Shown piece by piece: positions 17,847 through 25,378 of a stretch of 64,000 nucleotides of DNA (within the stretch, counting starts at the first letter, position 1; each line of letters begins with the position of its first letter). The stretch is taken from the NCBI GenBank assembly GCA_040222875.1, contig JAVKCG010000008.1:496001-560000 (forward strand). Direction: 5' to 3'. The position numbers and the translations under genes were made by a program. The stretch is from JAJCYL01 sp040222875. GTDB taxonomy: Bacteria; Bacteroidota; Bacteroidia; Cytophagales; Cyclobacteriaceae. The notes beneath the pieces were generated by a model that saw only the letters and a list, made by a program, of their open reading frames with translations, searched no databases and had not been told where the DNA came from.

Positions 17847-17919
17847 GCGAGAGTAGCTCAGCTGGTAGAGCACAACCTTGCCAAGGTTGGGGTCGCGAGT
17901 TCGAATCTCGTCTCCCGCT
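17847..17919 (+). tRNA. tRNA-Gly (anticodon GCC)
   Basis: A 73-nt cloverleaf: D stem GCTC/GAGC, anticodon stem CAACC/GGTTG with loop TTGCCAA (GCC at 34-36), T stem GCGAG/CTCGT with TTCGAAT loop. The acceptor strands GCGAGAG and CTCCCGC pair at six of seven positions; position 4:69 is A opposite C. CCA is not encoded. The rest is a normal glycine tRNA. Confidence 0.92.
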
Positions 17920-17931
17920 CAAATTGAAAGA

Positions 17932-17966
17932 ACAGATGTGAGTGAGCAGCTCACATTTGTTTTTTA
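17932..17966 (+). terminator. Intrinsic terminator after tRNA-Gly
   Basis: ATGTGAG pairs with CTCACAT around a seven-base loop, extended by ACA/TGT outside a bulge, and is followed by TTTTTT. It lies 12 bp after the tRNA-Gly and before tRNA-Leu, so the two tRNAs are probably separate units or partly read through. Confidence 0.7.
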
Positions 17967-17977
17967 CAGCCACTGCT

Positions 17978-18061
17978 GCCGGGATGGTGGAATTGGTAGA
18001 CACGCAAGACTTAAAATCTTGTGACCCTTGGGTCGTGTGGGTTCAAGTCCCACTCCTGGTA
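17978..18061 (+). tRNA. tRNA-Leu (anticodon TAA)
   Basis: An 84-nt class II tRNA: anticodon stem CAAGA/TCTTG with loop CTTAAAA (TAA at 34-36), a long variable arm (GTGACCCTTGGGTCGT, self-pairing GACCC/GGGTC), T stem GTGGG/CCCAC with TTCAAGT loop. The acceptor GCCGGGA/TCCTGGT contains a G1:T72 and a G4:T69 wobble; A73 marks leucine. CCA is not encoded. Its 3' side borders the restriction-modification cassette. Confidence 0.92.
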
Positions 18062-18065
18062 CTAA

Positions 18066-18095
18066 AACCTAATAGTCTAGCTATTGGGTTTTTTT
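18066..18095 (+). terminator. Intrinsic terminator after tRNA-Leu
   Basis: AACCTAATAG pairs with CTATTGGGTT (ten pairs, one G:T) around the loop TCTAG, followed by a T run. It starts 5 bp past the tRNA discriminator base. Confidence 0.8.
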
Positions 18096-18157
18096 GTTTC
18101 TAATAAGATGCAAATCTTATTGACTAATCCCCAATGATGTCAGTTAGTTAAGAACAT

Positions 18158-18173
18158 GCTAACTATAGTATGT
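18158..18173 (+). promoter_or_regulatory. C-box-like operator, copy 1
   Basis: GCTAACTATAGTATGT holds the core TAACTATAGTAT (18160-18171), whose centre ACTATAGT is a perfect palindrome. Same core at 18206 and 19665. It resembles the operators bound by restriction-modification controller proteins (ACT...AGT half-sites). Lies 50 bp upstream of the first HTH gene. Confidence 0.65.
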
Positions 18174-18202
18174 AGTCTTGCAATCCCACCCAAATAGTTT
18201 TG

Positions 18203-18220
18203 TGATAACTATAGTATTCA
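18203..18220 (+). promoter_or_regulatory. C-box-like operator, copy 2
   Basis: TGATAACTATAGTATTCA carries the same 12-bp core at 18206-18217, here flanked by TGA/TCA, which extends the symmetry. It ends 2 bp before the start codon of the first HTH gene, so binding there would block expression. Core-to-core distance to copy 1 is 46 bp. Confidence 0.65.
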
Positions 18221-18222
18221 TT

Positions 18223-18453
18223 ATGAACATCGAGTTATCGAAAGCTTTTGGAACAGTGATAAGAAACAGGCGTACGGAACTGAAACTCTCCCAAGAAGAA
18301 CTTGCTCATCAGGCTGGCTTACACCGAACATACATTGGAATGATCGAACGAGGTGAAAAAAACATCTCCTTGGAAAACATCGATAAAATTTCGTCTGCCT
18401 TGAAGCTATCAATTTCAGAATTATTCAAAAACCTTGAAGATTCGAAGCAATGA
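18223..18453 (+). CDS. Restriction-modification controller (C) protein, XRE-type HTH
   Basis: 76 residues, the usual size of C proteins. One XRE/Cro-type helix-turn-helix domain fills it: 'FGTVIRNRRTELKLSQEELAHQAGLHRTYIGMIERGEKNISLENIDKISSAL'. C proteins dimerise, bind paired C-boxes before their own gene and time the appearance of the nuclease after the methylase (family knowledge). The ATG start is chosen because the only longer frame uses TTG and would run through the operator. Its stop overlaps the nuclease ATG by 4 bp (ATGA), so the two are translationally coupled, as in many C-R operons. Confidence 0.85.
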   Translation: MNIELSKAFGTVIRNRRTELKLSQEELAHQAGLHRTYIGMIERGEKNISLENIDKISSALKLSISELFKNLEDSKQ

Positions 18454-19649
18454 AAGTCACCTTTTTAGGACAAGGGTTCACTGAAGAATCCCCAAACTCC
18501 ATTGGAGTTCACATCAATAAATATTTGGCTGATAAGGCATTTAACAGTTTTTATGGCATCTCTGCATTTGCCAGCCCATTAGGAATAAAATTGCTTGATT
18601 CACTTGAACAGGCTAAGAAATCTTATGCTACAATTAATATGATTGTTGGAGTTGATCAGAGCGGTACATCCAAAGAGGCATTAGAAGAAATCCTAAAGCT
18701 TGATGTGAACAGCTTTGTGTTCTACCAACGAGAGTCTCCGATCTTTCACCCCAAAATTTACCTCTTCGAAGGGAAGGATGATACTTGCCTAATTGTTGGA
18801 TCGTCAAATCTTACAGGAAAAGGTCTATTTAGCAATGTCGAAAGCTCAATTTTGATTCAGTTTAAAAATAACGATCAGCAAGGCCTAGAAATTCTTAAGG
18901 ATTTGAAGAGCTACTTTAAGTCTCTTTTCGAACTTGACGATCCTAACCTATTTAAGTTAAATGAAGAATTAGTTTCCGCATTGGTGGGTGATGGTGTTGT
19001 TCCAAGTGAAATCAGTCGATCAAAGCAACATGGGAAAAAGATAGTTTCTGCCAATTTGAGAGAAATGAGGAATATAGGAATTCCTCATAGAGACTCCTCT
19101 AAAATACCATGGGATAGACTGAAGCTTAAATCCAATTCGACTACCGAGGAACCAACTGATCGAGAGGAGTTAGAACTAATTGGAAATTTAAAGGATACAG
19201 GAAAACTACCCAGACTTTTCATTTGGGAAAGCGGTCCGTTATCTGAGAGAGATTTGAATATTCCAACTGGGGCAAATACAAACGCTACCGGGTCAATGCT
19301 ATTTAAAAAAGGGAAAATGAAGGATATTGATCAAAGGCACTATTTCAGGGATAGCGTTTTTAATGAATTAAAGTGGATAAAAAAGGTCTATTCTAGAAGT
19401 CCTCATATCGAAAGGGCATCTACATTTTTCCAATTATATATTCTGGGTGAAGATTTAGGTGTTTTCGAATTAACATTAAATCACAATACAGACAAGGAGT
19501 CCAAATCCTATAAACAAAATCAGCCCATGACTAATGTTAGTTGGAGATCAGCTAAGAAATTTATTAAGAATAAAAAATTAATTGGATTATCTGCTAAACT
19601 TTACAAAAATCAAGACTCTGAAAACTTCTTTACACTTGAAATTTCTTAA
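18450..19649 (+). CDS. Type II restriction endonuclease, phospholipase D fold (NgoFVII/BfiI-like)
   Basis: 399 residues. The N-terminal half is a PLD-type nuclease domain with H100-x-K102 in 'IFHPKIYLFEGKD' and the following 'IVGSSNLTGKGLFSNVES' (about 116-132). One such motif per chain means the active site forms across a dimer, as in BfiI, and needs no metal (family knowledge). The C-terminal half ('WESGPLSERDLNIPTGANTN', 'SMLFKKGKMKDIDQRHYFRD') is likely the sequence-reading domain. Translationally coupled to the C gene. Recognition site unknown. A non-restriction PLD nuclease is an alternative, but the methylase and C-boxes argue for restriction. Confidence 0.8.
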   Translation: MKVTFLGQGFTEESPNSIGVHINKYLADKAFNSFYGISAFASPLGIKLLDSLEQAKKSYATINMIVGVDQSGTSKEALEEILKLDVNSFVFYQRESPIFHPKIYLFEGKDDTCLIVGSSNLTGKGLFSNVESSILIQFKNNDQQGLEILKDLKSYFKSLFELDDPNLFKLNEELVSALVGDGVVPSEISRSKQHGKKIVSANLREMRNIGIPHRDSSKIPWDRLKLKSNSTTEEPTDREELELIGNLKDTGKLPRLFIWESGPLSERDLNIPTGANTNATGSMLFKKGKMKDIDQRHYFRDSVFNELKWIKKVYSRSPHIERASTFFQLYILGEDLGVFELTLNHNTDKESKSYKQNQPMTNVSWRSAKKFIKNKKLIGLSAKLYKNQDSENFFTLEIS

Positions 19650-19660
19650 AGAGTTGTTGT

Positions 19661-19678
19661 ATGCTAACTATAGTATGC
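19661..19678 (+). promoter_or_regulatory. C-box-like operator, copy 3
   Basis: ATGCTAACTATAGTATGC shares TGCTAACTATAGTATG with copy 1. It lies in the gap between the nuclease stop and the second regulator gene, 38 bp before its GTG. The shared operator suggests that one regulator controls both halves of the cassette. Confidence 0.65.
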
Positions 19679-19715
19679 TTACTTTTGGACAACTTCAGTC
19701 CAAATTAATATTAAG

Positions 19716-20036
19716 GTGAAACAAACCTTTGGTGAGCGTCTGAAAACCCTTAGAGAGTTAAATAATATGACCTTAAGGGAACTCTCAACTCTTCTTGGAA
19801 TAGATACTTCAATGCTAGGAAAAATTGAAAAAGGAACTCGACAAGCTAATCCTTCTATAATCTCCAAGCTCTCCCAGATTTTCAATGTAAGTGAATCAGA
19901 ACTTAGTGTAAGTATGATAAGTGATCAAATAGCGGATCATGTTGTTAAAAAATATAATCAACAAGCTATGCAAATTTTAAAAGTGGCTGAACAAAAAGTT
20001 GCTTATAGAGCTAAATCAAAACCTGAAAAAGATTGA
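19716..20036 (+). CDS. Second XRE-type HTH regulator of the cassette
   Basis: 106 residues from a GTG start preceded by AAGG. Residues 5-60 form an XRE helix-turn-helix ('FGERLKTLRELNNMTLRELSTLLGIDTSMLGKIEKGTRQ'); the remaining 45 residues are helical and basic. It ends 3 bp before the methylase ATG, so the two are one transcription unit. Small HTH genes fused to or placed before adenine methylases often repress the methylase promoter (family knowledge). It is not a copy of the first regulator: the sequences differ outside the HTH signature. Confidence 0.8.
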   Translation: MKQTFGERLKTLRELNNMTLRELSTLLGIDTSMLGKIEKGTRQANPSIISKLSQIFNVSESELSVSMISDQIADHVVKKYNQQAMQILKVAEQKVAYRAKSKPEKD

Positions 20037-20039
20037 AAA

Positions 20040-21656
20040 ATGAGGCTTATTGAGAATGCATCCAAAGAAAAATTAAGAGGCGGGTTTTACACACCAAAAC
20101 CTATTGCGGATTTCATCCTCAAATGGGCTATTAATGGCAGCAAGGATAATGATATTCTTGAACCAAGCTGTGGAGATGGTAACTTCTTAAAAAGCTTAAA
20201 GTCAGAAGGATTCTCATATGAATCTGTCACTGCAATTGAATATGATCCTTTGGAAGCTGCTAAAGCTAAATCAATTGAACTATCTGGTACCGAGGTGATA
20301 AATGAGGATTTCCACACCTTTTGCAACTCAACCAAAAAGAGATTTGATCTTGTTGTCGGAAATCCACCCTACATCAGATATCAATACTTTGATAAGTATC
20401 AGCAAGTAGCCGCTGAGGACATTTTTATTAGAGCTGGTCTCAAATATTCAAAACTTACGAATGCTTGGGTGTCTTTTGTGGTTGGATCTTCCTTGCTTCT
20501 TAAAGAATCTGGTGGCAAAATTGGTTTTGTGCTTCCAGCTGAAATTCTTCAAGTTTCTTACGCCCAGCAGCTTAGAACCTTCTTGGCTCATTTTTATAAC
20601 AAGATCAACATCATTTCATTTGAGAAGTTAGTTTTTCCCGACATTCAGCAGGAAGTGGTATTGCTACTTTGTGAAAAAGATAAATCCAAAGATCACAACA
20701 TAGATCACATTGAACTTCGAGACTTGGGTGAACTGAAAAATTTGGACTTATATAGATTGAAGTTCCCCAAAAAACGAATTGATTTCAAATCAAATAAATG
20801 GACATTTTATTTTTTAGATCAGAAAGAGATTGATTTCCTTGAAAATGTTGCAGAGAATAGAAAAATATCCACTCTCGGGAATTATGCTAACGTAGAAGTT
20901 GGAATTACAACTGGATCGAATGATTTTTTCACGGTACCTCTTTCCATTGTTGAGGAATATGATCTTGGCCACTATGCAAGACCTATGGTCGGAAGAAGTG
21001 TTCAAGTAAACAGTGTCATTTTCAATAACGATGATTGGCTTAAAAACAAATATTCAAAGGCCAAGGCTCATTTGTTAGTCTTTCCAAATGGCAAGAATCT
21101 TAAAAAGACCAATGGAGCTATTAAGTATATTAAACATGGGGAGGAACTTAAAATCCATAAAGGATATAAATGTGGCATTCGAGATGATTGGTTTGTAGTC
21201 CCATCTTTGAAAATCTCTGACGCTCTCTTTATTCGTAGAAACAACATTTATCCTAAGCTTATTATAAACAAAGCAAATGCTTACACTACAGATACAATGC
21301 ACAGGGTGTTCCTGAAATCAGAGACTGATCTCAACGCATTTACTGCTAGTTATTATAATTCTCTTTCATTTGCTTTCGCAGAAGTCTCTGGAAGAAGTCA
21401 TGGCGGGGGTGTGCTTGAACTTATGCCAAATGAAACGGAAAGAATTTTGCTTCCTTATCATGAAGATAACTCCGACCTCCTCGATCTAATAGATAACTCA
21501 ATTAGAAACAAAAAGCCAATTGAGGAAATATTGGAAGTAACAAACAAAAAGATATTGCAAAAGAATTATGGGTTAACCGAGGAAGAAGTTGAACATGCTA
21601 GCAGTATTTGGACAAGACTTTCCAAAAGAAGACTTAATCGAAGATATCAGTCTTGA
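20040..21656 (+). CDS. Type II DNA adenine-N6 methyltransferase (TaqI-like)
   Basis: 538 residues. Motif X/I region 'GGFYTPKPIADFI' (14-26) and 'ILEPSCGDGNFL' (39-50) form the S-adenosylmethionine site; the catalytic NPPY is at 108-111 ('VVGNPPYIRYQYF'). This motif order (I before IV, target domain at the C-terminus) is the gamma class typified by M.TaqI. The C-terminal 250 residues read the DNA sequence. It protects the host from the PLD nuclease encoded upstream. Base composition looks more AT-rich than the flanking housekeeping genes, in line with horizontal gain. A strong terminator follows. Confidence 0.9.
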   Translation: MRLIENASKEKLRGGFYTPKPIADFILKWAINGSKDNDILEPSCGDGNFLKSLKSEGFSYESVTAIEYDPLEAAKAKSIELSGTEVINEDFHTFCNSTKKRFDLVVGNPPYIRYQYFDKYQQVAAEDIFIRAGLKYSKLTNAWVSFVVGSSLLLKESGGKIGFVLPAEILQVSYAQQLRTFLAHFYNKINIISFEKLVFPDIQQEVVLLLCEKDKSKDHNIDHIELRDLGELKNLDLYRLKFPKKRIDFKSNKWTFYFLDQKEIDFLENVAENRKISTLGNYANVEVGITTGSNDFFTVPLSIVEEYDLGHYARPMVGRSVQVNSVIFNNDDWLKNKYSKAKAHLLVFPNGKNLKKTNGAIKYIKHGEELKIHKGYKCGIRDDWFVVPSLKISDALFIRRNNIYPKLIINKANAYTTDTMHRVFLKSETDLNAFTASYYNSLSFAFAEVSGRSHGGGVLELMPNETERILLPYHEDNSDLLDLIDNSIRNKKPIEEILEVTNKKILQKNYGLTEEEVEHASSIWTRLSKRRLNRRYQS

Positions 21657-21757
21657 ATGCCACTTATAAAATACCGATCAAATCATAATTCTGGTTAGTT
21701 GTCTAAATCAAAGTGAACGCCTCAATTTTACCAAGGCTGAATTAAGAAGTACGGTAC

Positions 21758-21766
21758 CCCACTCCT
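21758..21766 (+). repeat. Short direct repeat of the tRNA-Leu 3' region
   Basis: CCCACTCCT repeats 18049-18057 in the T-stem/acceptor side of tRNA-Leu, at the far end of the restriction-modification cassette. Only nine bases are identical, so chance is not excluded; the placement on both sides of the cassette is what makes it worth noting. Confidence 0.3.
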
Positions 21767-21770
21767 AACG

Positions 21771-21796
21771 CTGATAACTTATTATCAGGGTTTTTT
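21771..21796 (+). terminator. Intrinsic terminator after the methylase gene
   Basis: CTGATAA pairs with TTATCAG around CTTA, followed by GG and TTTTTT. Perfect stem; reads on the plus strand only. About 115 bp after the methylase stop. Confidence 0.8.
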
Positions 21797-21805
21797 ATTA
21801 ACCTA

Positions 21806-22453
21806 TCACCTCATAAAACTCACCTGCGCCTTCTGATATTTCTCCTGTTGCACAAATTCTCGCATGTTTTCCAATGATTTAAAGGGCTCATCAACAATAA
21901 ACATGTTTACGGCCCACGCTGGAATGTTGCCTTTTGGGTCAGTGAAATATTGGTATACTAATTCTGTCTTCCCTGGTTCGATAGGTTTGAACGACCAACT
22001 GCCATAGATTTTTTCAATCCTAATTACTTTATTATGCCTGGGAATAGCATCATGTCGACTTTCAACGATGGACCTTACTTCACCTGTTATTGAGTCATAG
22101 GAATATTTTACATAGCTCACCATGTCACGGTCAGTTACGGGAAACGGTAAGTTTAGATGAAAGTAGACAATCCCTTCAGCATCAGTAATTTGTTGAATAA
22201 TCTTTGCAGATTCTATATGGTTGTACCATTGGGGTGCTGCTTCAGTATCCAGTAAAAGTGCGACAATGCTTTCAACAGAACTATTGATGGTTGCCGTTGC
22301 CTTAAATTCTTTAAATCTCTCCCCAGCCGGTATTCTGGTATGAACCGCAATGCCCTTTTTTTGCTTTTCTAATACCCATTGCTCATCAGCTTGGGCCTTT
22401 GAAAGCATCGAAATAAGAATTAAGCAATATGTGAGAACAAACTTTCCAATCAC
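21806..22453 (-). CDS. Exported START/SRPBCC-domain lipid-binding protein
   Basis: 215 residues with a signal peptide (about 1-21, ending SKAQA). The rest is a START-like helix-grip domain: 'WVLEKQKKGIAVHTR', 'ATINSSVESIVALLLDTEAAPQWYNHIESAKII', 'LPFPVTDRDMVSYV', 'YGSWSFKPIEPGKTELVYQYFTDPKGNIPAWAVN', 'KSLENMREFV'. These match animal-type START proteins that carry lipids in a hydrophobic tunnel. Periplasmic location follows from the signal peptide; ligand unknown. Divergent from the MarR gene across 93 bp, so MarR might control it (inference). Confidence 0.83.
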   Translation of the reverse strand: MIGKFVLTYCLILISMLSKAQADEQWVLEKQKKGIAVHTRIPAGERFKEFKATATINSSVESIVALLLDTEAAPQWYNHIESAKIIQQITDAEGIVYFHLNLPFPVTDRDMVSYVKYSYDSITGEVRSIVESRHDAIPRHNKVIRIEKIYGSWSFKPIEPGKTELVYQYFTDPKGNIPAWAVNMFIVDEPFKSLENMREFVQQEKYQKAQVSFMR

Positions 22454-22484
22454 GGGGTTATTCAGTTAACAATTTCCATAAACG

Positions 22485-22498
22485 TATACGACTGTATA
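22485..22498. promoter_or_regulatory. Possible MarR operator
   Basis: TATAC-GACT-GTATA is a perfect short inverted repeat in the divergent space between the START and MarR genes. MarR proteins usually bind such dyads next to their own promoter. Short and AT-rich, hence weak evidence. Confidence 0.3.
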
Positions 22499-22546
22499 TT
22501 TACAAAACCAGACCGAGGGCATTCCCTTTATAATTTGCATTCAAAG

Positions 22547-23011
22547 ATGGGTTTATCAGAAGACATAAAACAAAAGAAATTTAGATCGGAGTACAGCAAG
22601 GCCCTAATAAACATTTTGTATACCAATAGCTGGCTACATGAGCACCTTCTAAGGCTTTTTAGGGATTATGGTTTGACAGAACCGCAGTATAATGTGCTGA
22701 GAATTTTACGGGGCCAATATCCTAATGCCTGCACTATCAATCTTATAATTAGCAGGATGCTTGACAGAATGAGTAATGCGTCAAGAATAGTTGACAAGTT
22801 GGAGAAAAAGGGGTTGGTGAAGAGATCGCAAAGTGAATTTGACAGAAGGGCCGTTGATGTGATCATTACTCAAAAGGGGCTTGACCTTTTAGCAGAACTA
22901 GACGAACCGATGGCGATTTGGGAGGACAACTTAACGGGTCTAACAGTTACTGAAGCTACCCAGTTAAATGACTTACTTGATAAACTTAGAACCTCCCATA
23001 GCGACGATTAA
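22547..23011 (+). CDS. MarR-family transcriptional regulator
   Basis: 154 residues from the ATG giving 'MGLSEDIKQKKF'; a TTG 12 bp upstream is possible. The winged helix-turn-helix is typical: 'LRDYGLTEPQYNVLRILRGQ' leading to 'ISRMLDRMSNASRIVDKLEKKGLVKRSQSEFDRRAVDVIITQKG' (about 70-115), with the wing Asp-Arg-Arg. MarR dimers repress genes and let go on binding small phenolic or lipid ligands or on oxidation. Its stop overlaps that of the convergent dehydrogenase gene by 4 bp. Confidence 0.9.
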   Translation: MGLSEDIKQKKFRSEYSKALINILYTNSWLHEHLLRLFRDYGLTEPQYNVLRILRGQYPNACTINLIISRMLDRMSNASRIVDKLEKKGLVKRSQSEFDRRAVDVIITQKGLDLLAELDEPMAIWEDNLTGLTVTEATQLNDLLDKLRTSHSDD

Positions 23012-24669
23012 CCTTTGAAAATTTCGCTTGCTTCAAAAATCGCTAGGTCTATTGCTTCCTGTTGAGCGTTTTCCCGCTCAATGCCCCAGTTCAGTTTCTT
23101 TGATAAACTGTTTAAAATGAATTCTTTGTGTTGGGCGATGCTGTCAATATCGAAGAAAAGACGGCCGGTTCTCCTAATGATAAAATCAAGTGCTGAGGCC
23201 ACCATCTCATTTTTTAGGCAGTATTCAATTTCAGCTTCTAAAAGAGCTTCTTCTGCACTTTTAAATTGACTCTCTAATTCGTTAAATTTTTCTAAAATCG
23301 GATCGCTTTGTTTACCGTAAGTTGCCACCAGGTACCAGGCATGATACTTATTTAGTTTGTGGGATGACAAGCGTTTTCCAATAGACTCGCGGTATTGTGC
23401 AACTGCCTCAGCATGCTCAAATGGCCCACCACTAAAAGCAATAGTTTTTGTTTTACATTTTACAAATTCCAATCCCTCGCTGTCTTCCAATTTTTCCATC
23501 ACCACGTCAACTATTTTCTCGGCCATTTTTCTGTAGCCAGTCAACTTACCACCCGCAATTGATAATAATCCTGATCCAGACTCAAAGATTTCGTCCTTTC
23601 TGGAAAGCTCTGAGGCTGACTTGCCTTCCTCATGGATCAATGGCCTAACCCCTGCCCAAGTGGAGGCCACATCATCGATGGTTAGGTTAATGTCATTAAA
23701 CATATTGTTTATCGAATCGATAAGGTATTGAGCATCAGCCTTTTCCGTCAGAATTTTATTCTTATCTCCGTAATAATCTGTATCGGTAGTGCCTACATAG
23801 GTTATTTTTCCCCTTGGAATAGCGAAAATCATACGGCCGTCAGGTACATCAAAATAAATCGCTTGTTTTACAGGAAGTTTGTTTTGAGGGAAAACCAAAT
23901 GCACCCCTTTGGTGAGGTGCAGCTTTTTACCTTTCAGCGAACCATCCTTATCACGAAGTTCATCCACCCATGGGCCGGCCGCACTCACAATTTTCTTGGC
24001 CGAGATTATGACTTCTTCATCGGTTAGTAAGTCTTTACAGATAGCCTTGTTCACTTTTCCATCCGCATATTTAAAATCTATAACTTCGGTGTAATTCAGG
24101 CAAATTGCCCCATGGCTAACCGCGGTTTTTATTGCCTCCATAGTCAGGCGGGAGTCGTCAGTACGATACTCGGCATAAAGGCCACCTCCAATTACCTCCT
24201 CTTTATTCAGCAGGGGCTCTTTTTCCAGGGCCTCATTTTTATCAAGCATAATACGCTGATCAGCACTCTCAACGCCGGCAAGAATATCATAAACCATTAG
24301 GCCTACAGATGTCATTAATTTCCCGAATGTGCCATCCTCAGTGAGGGGCAGGAGCATTTTTTCAGCCGTGACCAGATGTGGAGCCAGTTTATGTACGATT
24401 GCCCTTTCCTGACCAACTTCCCGCACTAAGGCAACTTCAAACTGCTTTAGATATCTCAACCCGCCATGTATCAGCTTGGTTGATTTGCTGCTGGTGCCGG
24501 AAGAGAAATCGTTTTTCTCAACAAGCGCAGTTTTTAGACCTCGGGAAGCAGCGTCAAGAGCGATGCCGGCACCGGTTATGCCACCCCCAATTACCAATAA
24601 GTCGTATTGTGAACCAACAGCTTTTTGAATAAAGTGTGGTCTATTGAAGGTCGAAAAATCCATGCTCAT
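23008..24669 (-). CDS. glpD: Glycerol-3-phosphate dehydrogenase, FAD-dependent
   Basis: 553 residues, as in aerobic GlpD. N-terminal FAD site 'YDLLVIGGGITGAGIALDAASRG' (about 22-44) then 'EKNDFSSGTSSKSTKLIHGGLRYL' (substrate/FAD contacts) and 'GGKLTGYRKMA' (about 370). It oxidises sn-glycerol 3-phosphate to dihydroxyacetone phosphate at the inner membrane, passing electrons to quinone. A second in-frame ATG two codons in could be the true start. No glpK or glpF adjacent. The MobA-like gene lies 100 bp upstream on the same strand. Confidence 0.94.
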   Translation of the reverse strand: MSMDFSTFNRPHFIQKAVGSQYDLLVIGGGITGAGIALDAASRGLKTALVEKNDFSSGTSSKSTKLIHGGLRYLKQFEVALVREVGQERAIVHKLAPHLVTAEKMLLPLTEDGTFGKLMTSVGLMVYDILAGVESADQRIMLDKNEALEKEPLLNKEEVIGGGLYAEYRTDDSRLTMEAIKTAVSHGAICLNYTEVIDFKYADGKVNKAICKDLLTDEEVIISAKKIVSAAGPWVDELRDKDGSLKGKKLHLTKGVHLVFPQNKLPVKQAIYFDVPDGRMIFAIPRGKITYVGTTDTDYYGDKNKILTEKADAQYLIDSINNMFNDINLTIDDVASTWAGVRPLIHEEGKSASELSRKDEIFESGSGLLSIAGGKLTGYRKMAEKIVDVVMEKLEDSEGLEFVKCKTKTIAFSGGPFEHAEAVAQYRESIGKRLSSHKLNKYHAWYLVATYGKQSDPILEKFNELESQFKSAEEALLEAEIEYCLKNEMVASALDFIIRRTGRLFFDIDSIAQHKEFILNSLSKKLNWGIERENAQQEAIDLAIFEASEIFKG

Positions 24670-24770
24670 TTGGAGTTAACACATAGGTAAAAGTTAATGT
24701 TCGAATTCAAAAGGAGTTTGGCTCAATTAAGCTTAATCCCCATATCAAATAACAAAAGAAGGATTGGCAA

Positions 24771-25334
24771 TTATTTTACTATCGTTTCCCAATCCTCCAA
24801 CGTATCAATATCAAAAGCACATTCTGTACATCTAATGGCGGTAATACTTTCAACTTCAAGTAATTTCCTTGCTCCCTGATCGCCTTTCAGCTGAGTAAGT
24901 GCTTTAAATTGAGATGGGTGAAAAATAGCCGGTACGCCATTTATGTTGTTATATCTGGAACAGACGGTATCATTGACTCTGACAAATGTGTCAATTAAGT
25001 TTTTCAAGTGATCGGGCTTTAAATTCGGCTGATCAGCAACTAAAACCATGATACCTTTTGAGCCCATTTTTTGAGATACCCCCATTCTCAAAGTTGAACC
25101 CATTCCTTCTTTCCAATGCGGGTTTTGCAATATGCTTGCCTCATTTGAAATAGTAGGTATGATCAGCTCAGCATGAGCCCCCAATACAACTGTTACATCA
25201 TGGACATCGGCTTCATTAACGACGCTGATGACCCTGTTTAATAGTGTTCTTCCATCAATTTCCAGCAACTGTTTTGGTGAACCAAACCTTTTGGATTCAC
25301 CGGCGGCAAGTATAAGTGCTGAGATTGCCTTCAT
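24771..25334 (-). CDS. MobA-like nucleotidyltransferase (molybdopterin cytidylyl/guanylyltransferase type)
   Basis: 187 residues from ATG ('MKAISALILAAGESKRFG'). The NTP-binding signature LxxGxxxRxGxPK is complete ('LILAAGESKRFGSPKQLLEIDG', 7-28), as is 'VLVADQPNLKP' (about 97-107) with the metal-binding Asp. Related proteins (MocA, MobA, GlmU N-terminus) add a nucleotide to molybdopterin or a sugar phosphate; the short size and 'DQP' fit MocA. No molybdoenzyme gene is in the window, so the exact substrate is open. Confidence 0.83.
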   Translation of the reverse strand: MKAISALILAAGESKRFGSPKQLLEIDGRTLLNRVISVVNEADVHDVTVVLGAHAELIIPTISNEASILQNPHWKEGMGSTLRMGVSQKMGSKGIMVLVADQPNLKPDHLKNLIDTFVRVNDTVCSRYNNINGVPAIFHPSQFKALTQLKGDQGARKLLEVESITAIRCTECAFDIDTLEDWETIVK

Positions 25335-25378
25335 AATGACCAATTAATCTTAAAAGTATTAAGTTAGTTAACCCATTT

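Noticed and set aside
18062..21800. Prophage or integrative element behind tRNA-Leu
   Set aside because: No integrase, transposase, phage or conjugation gene is present; only the restriction-modification genes, so at most a small cassette.
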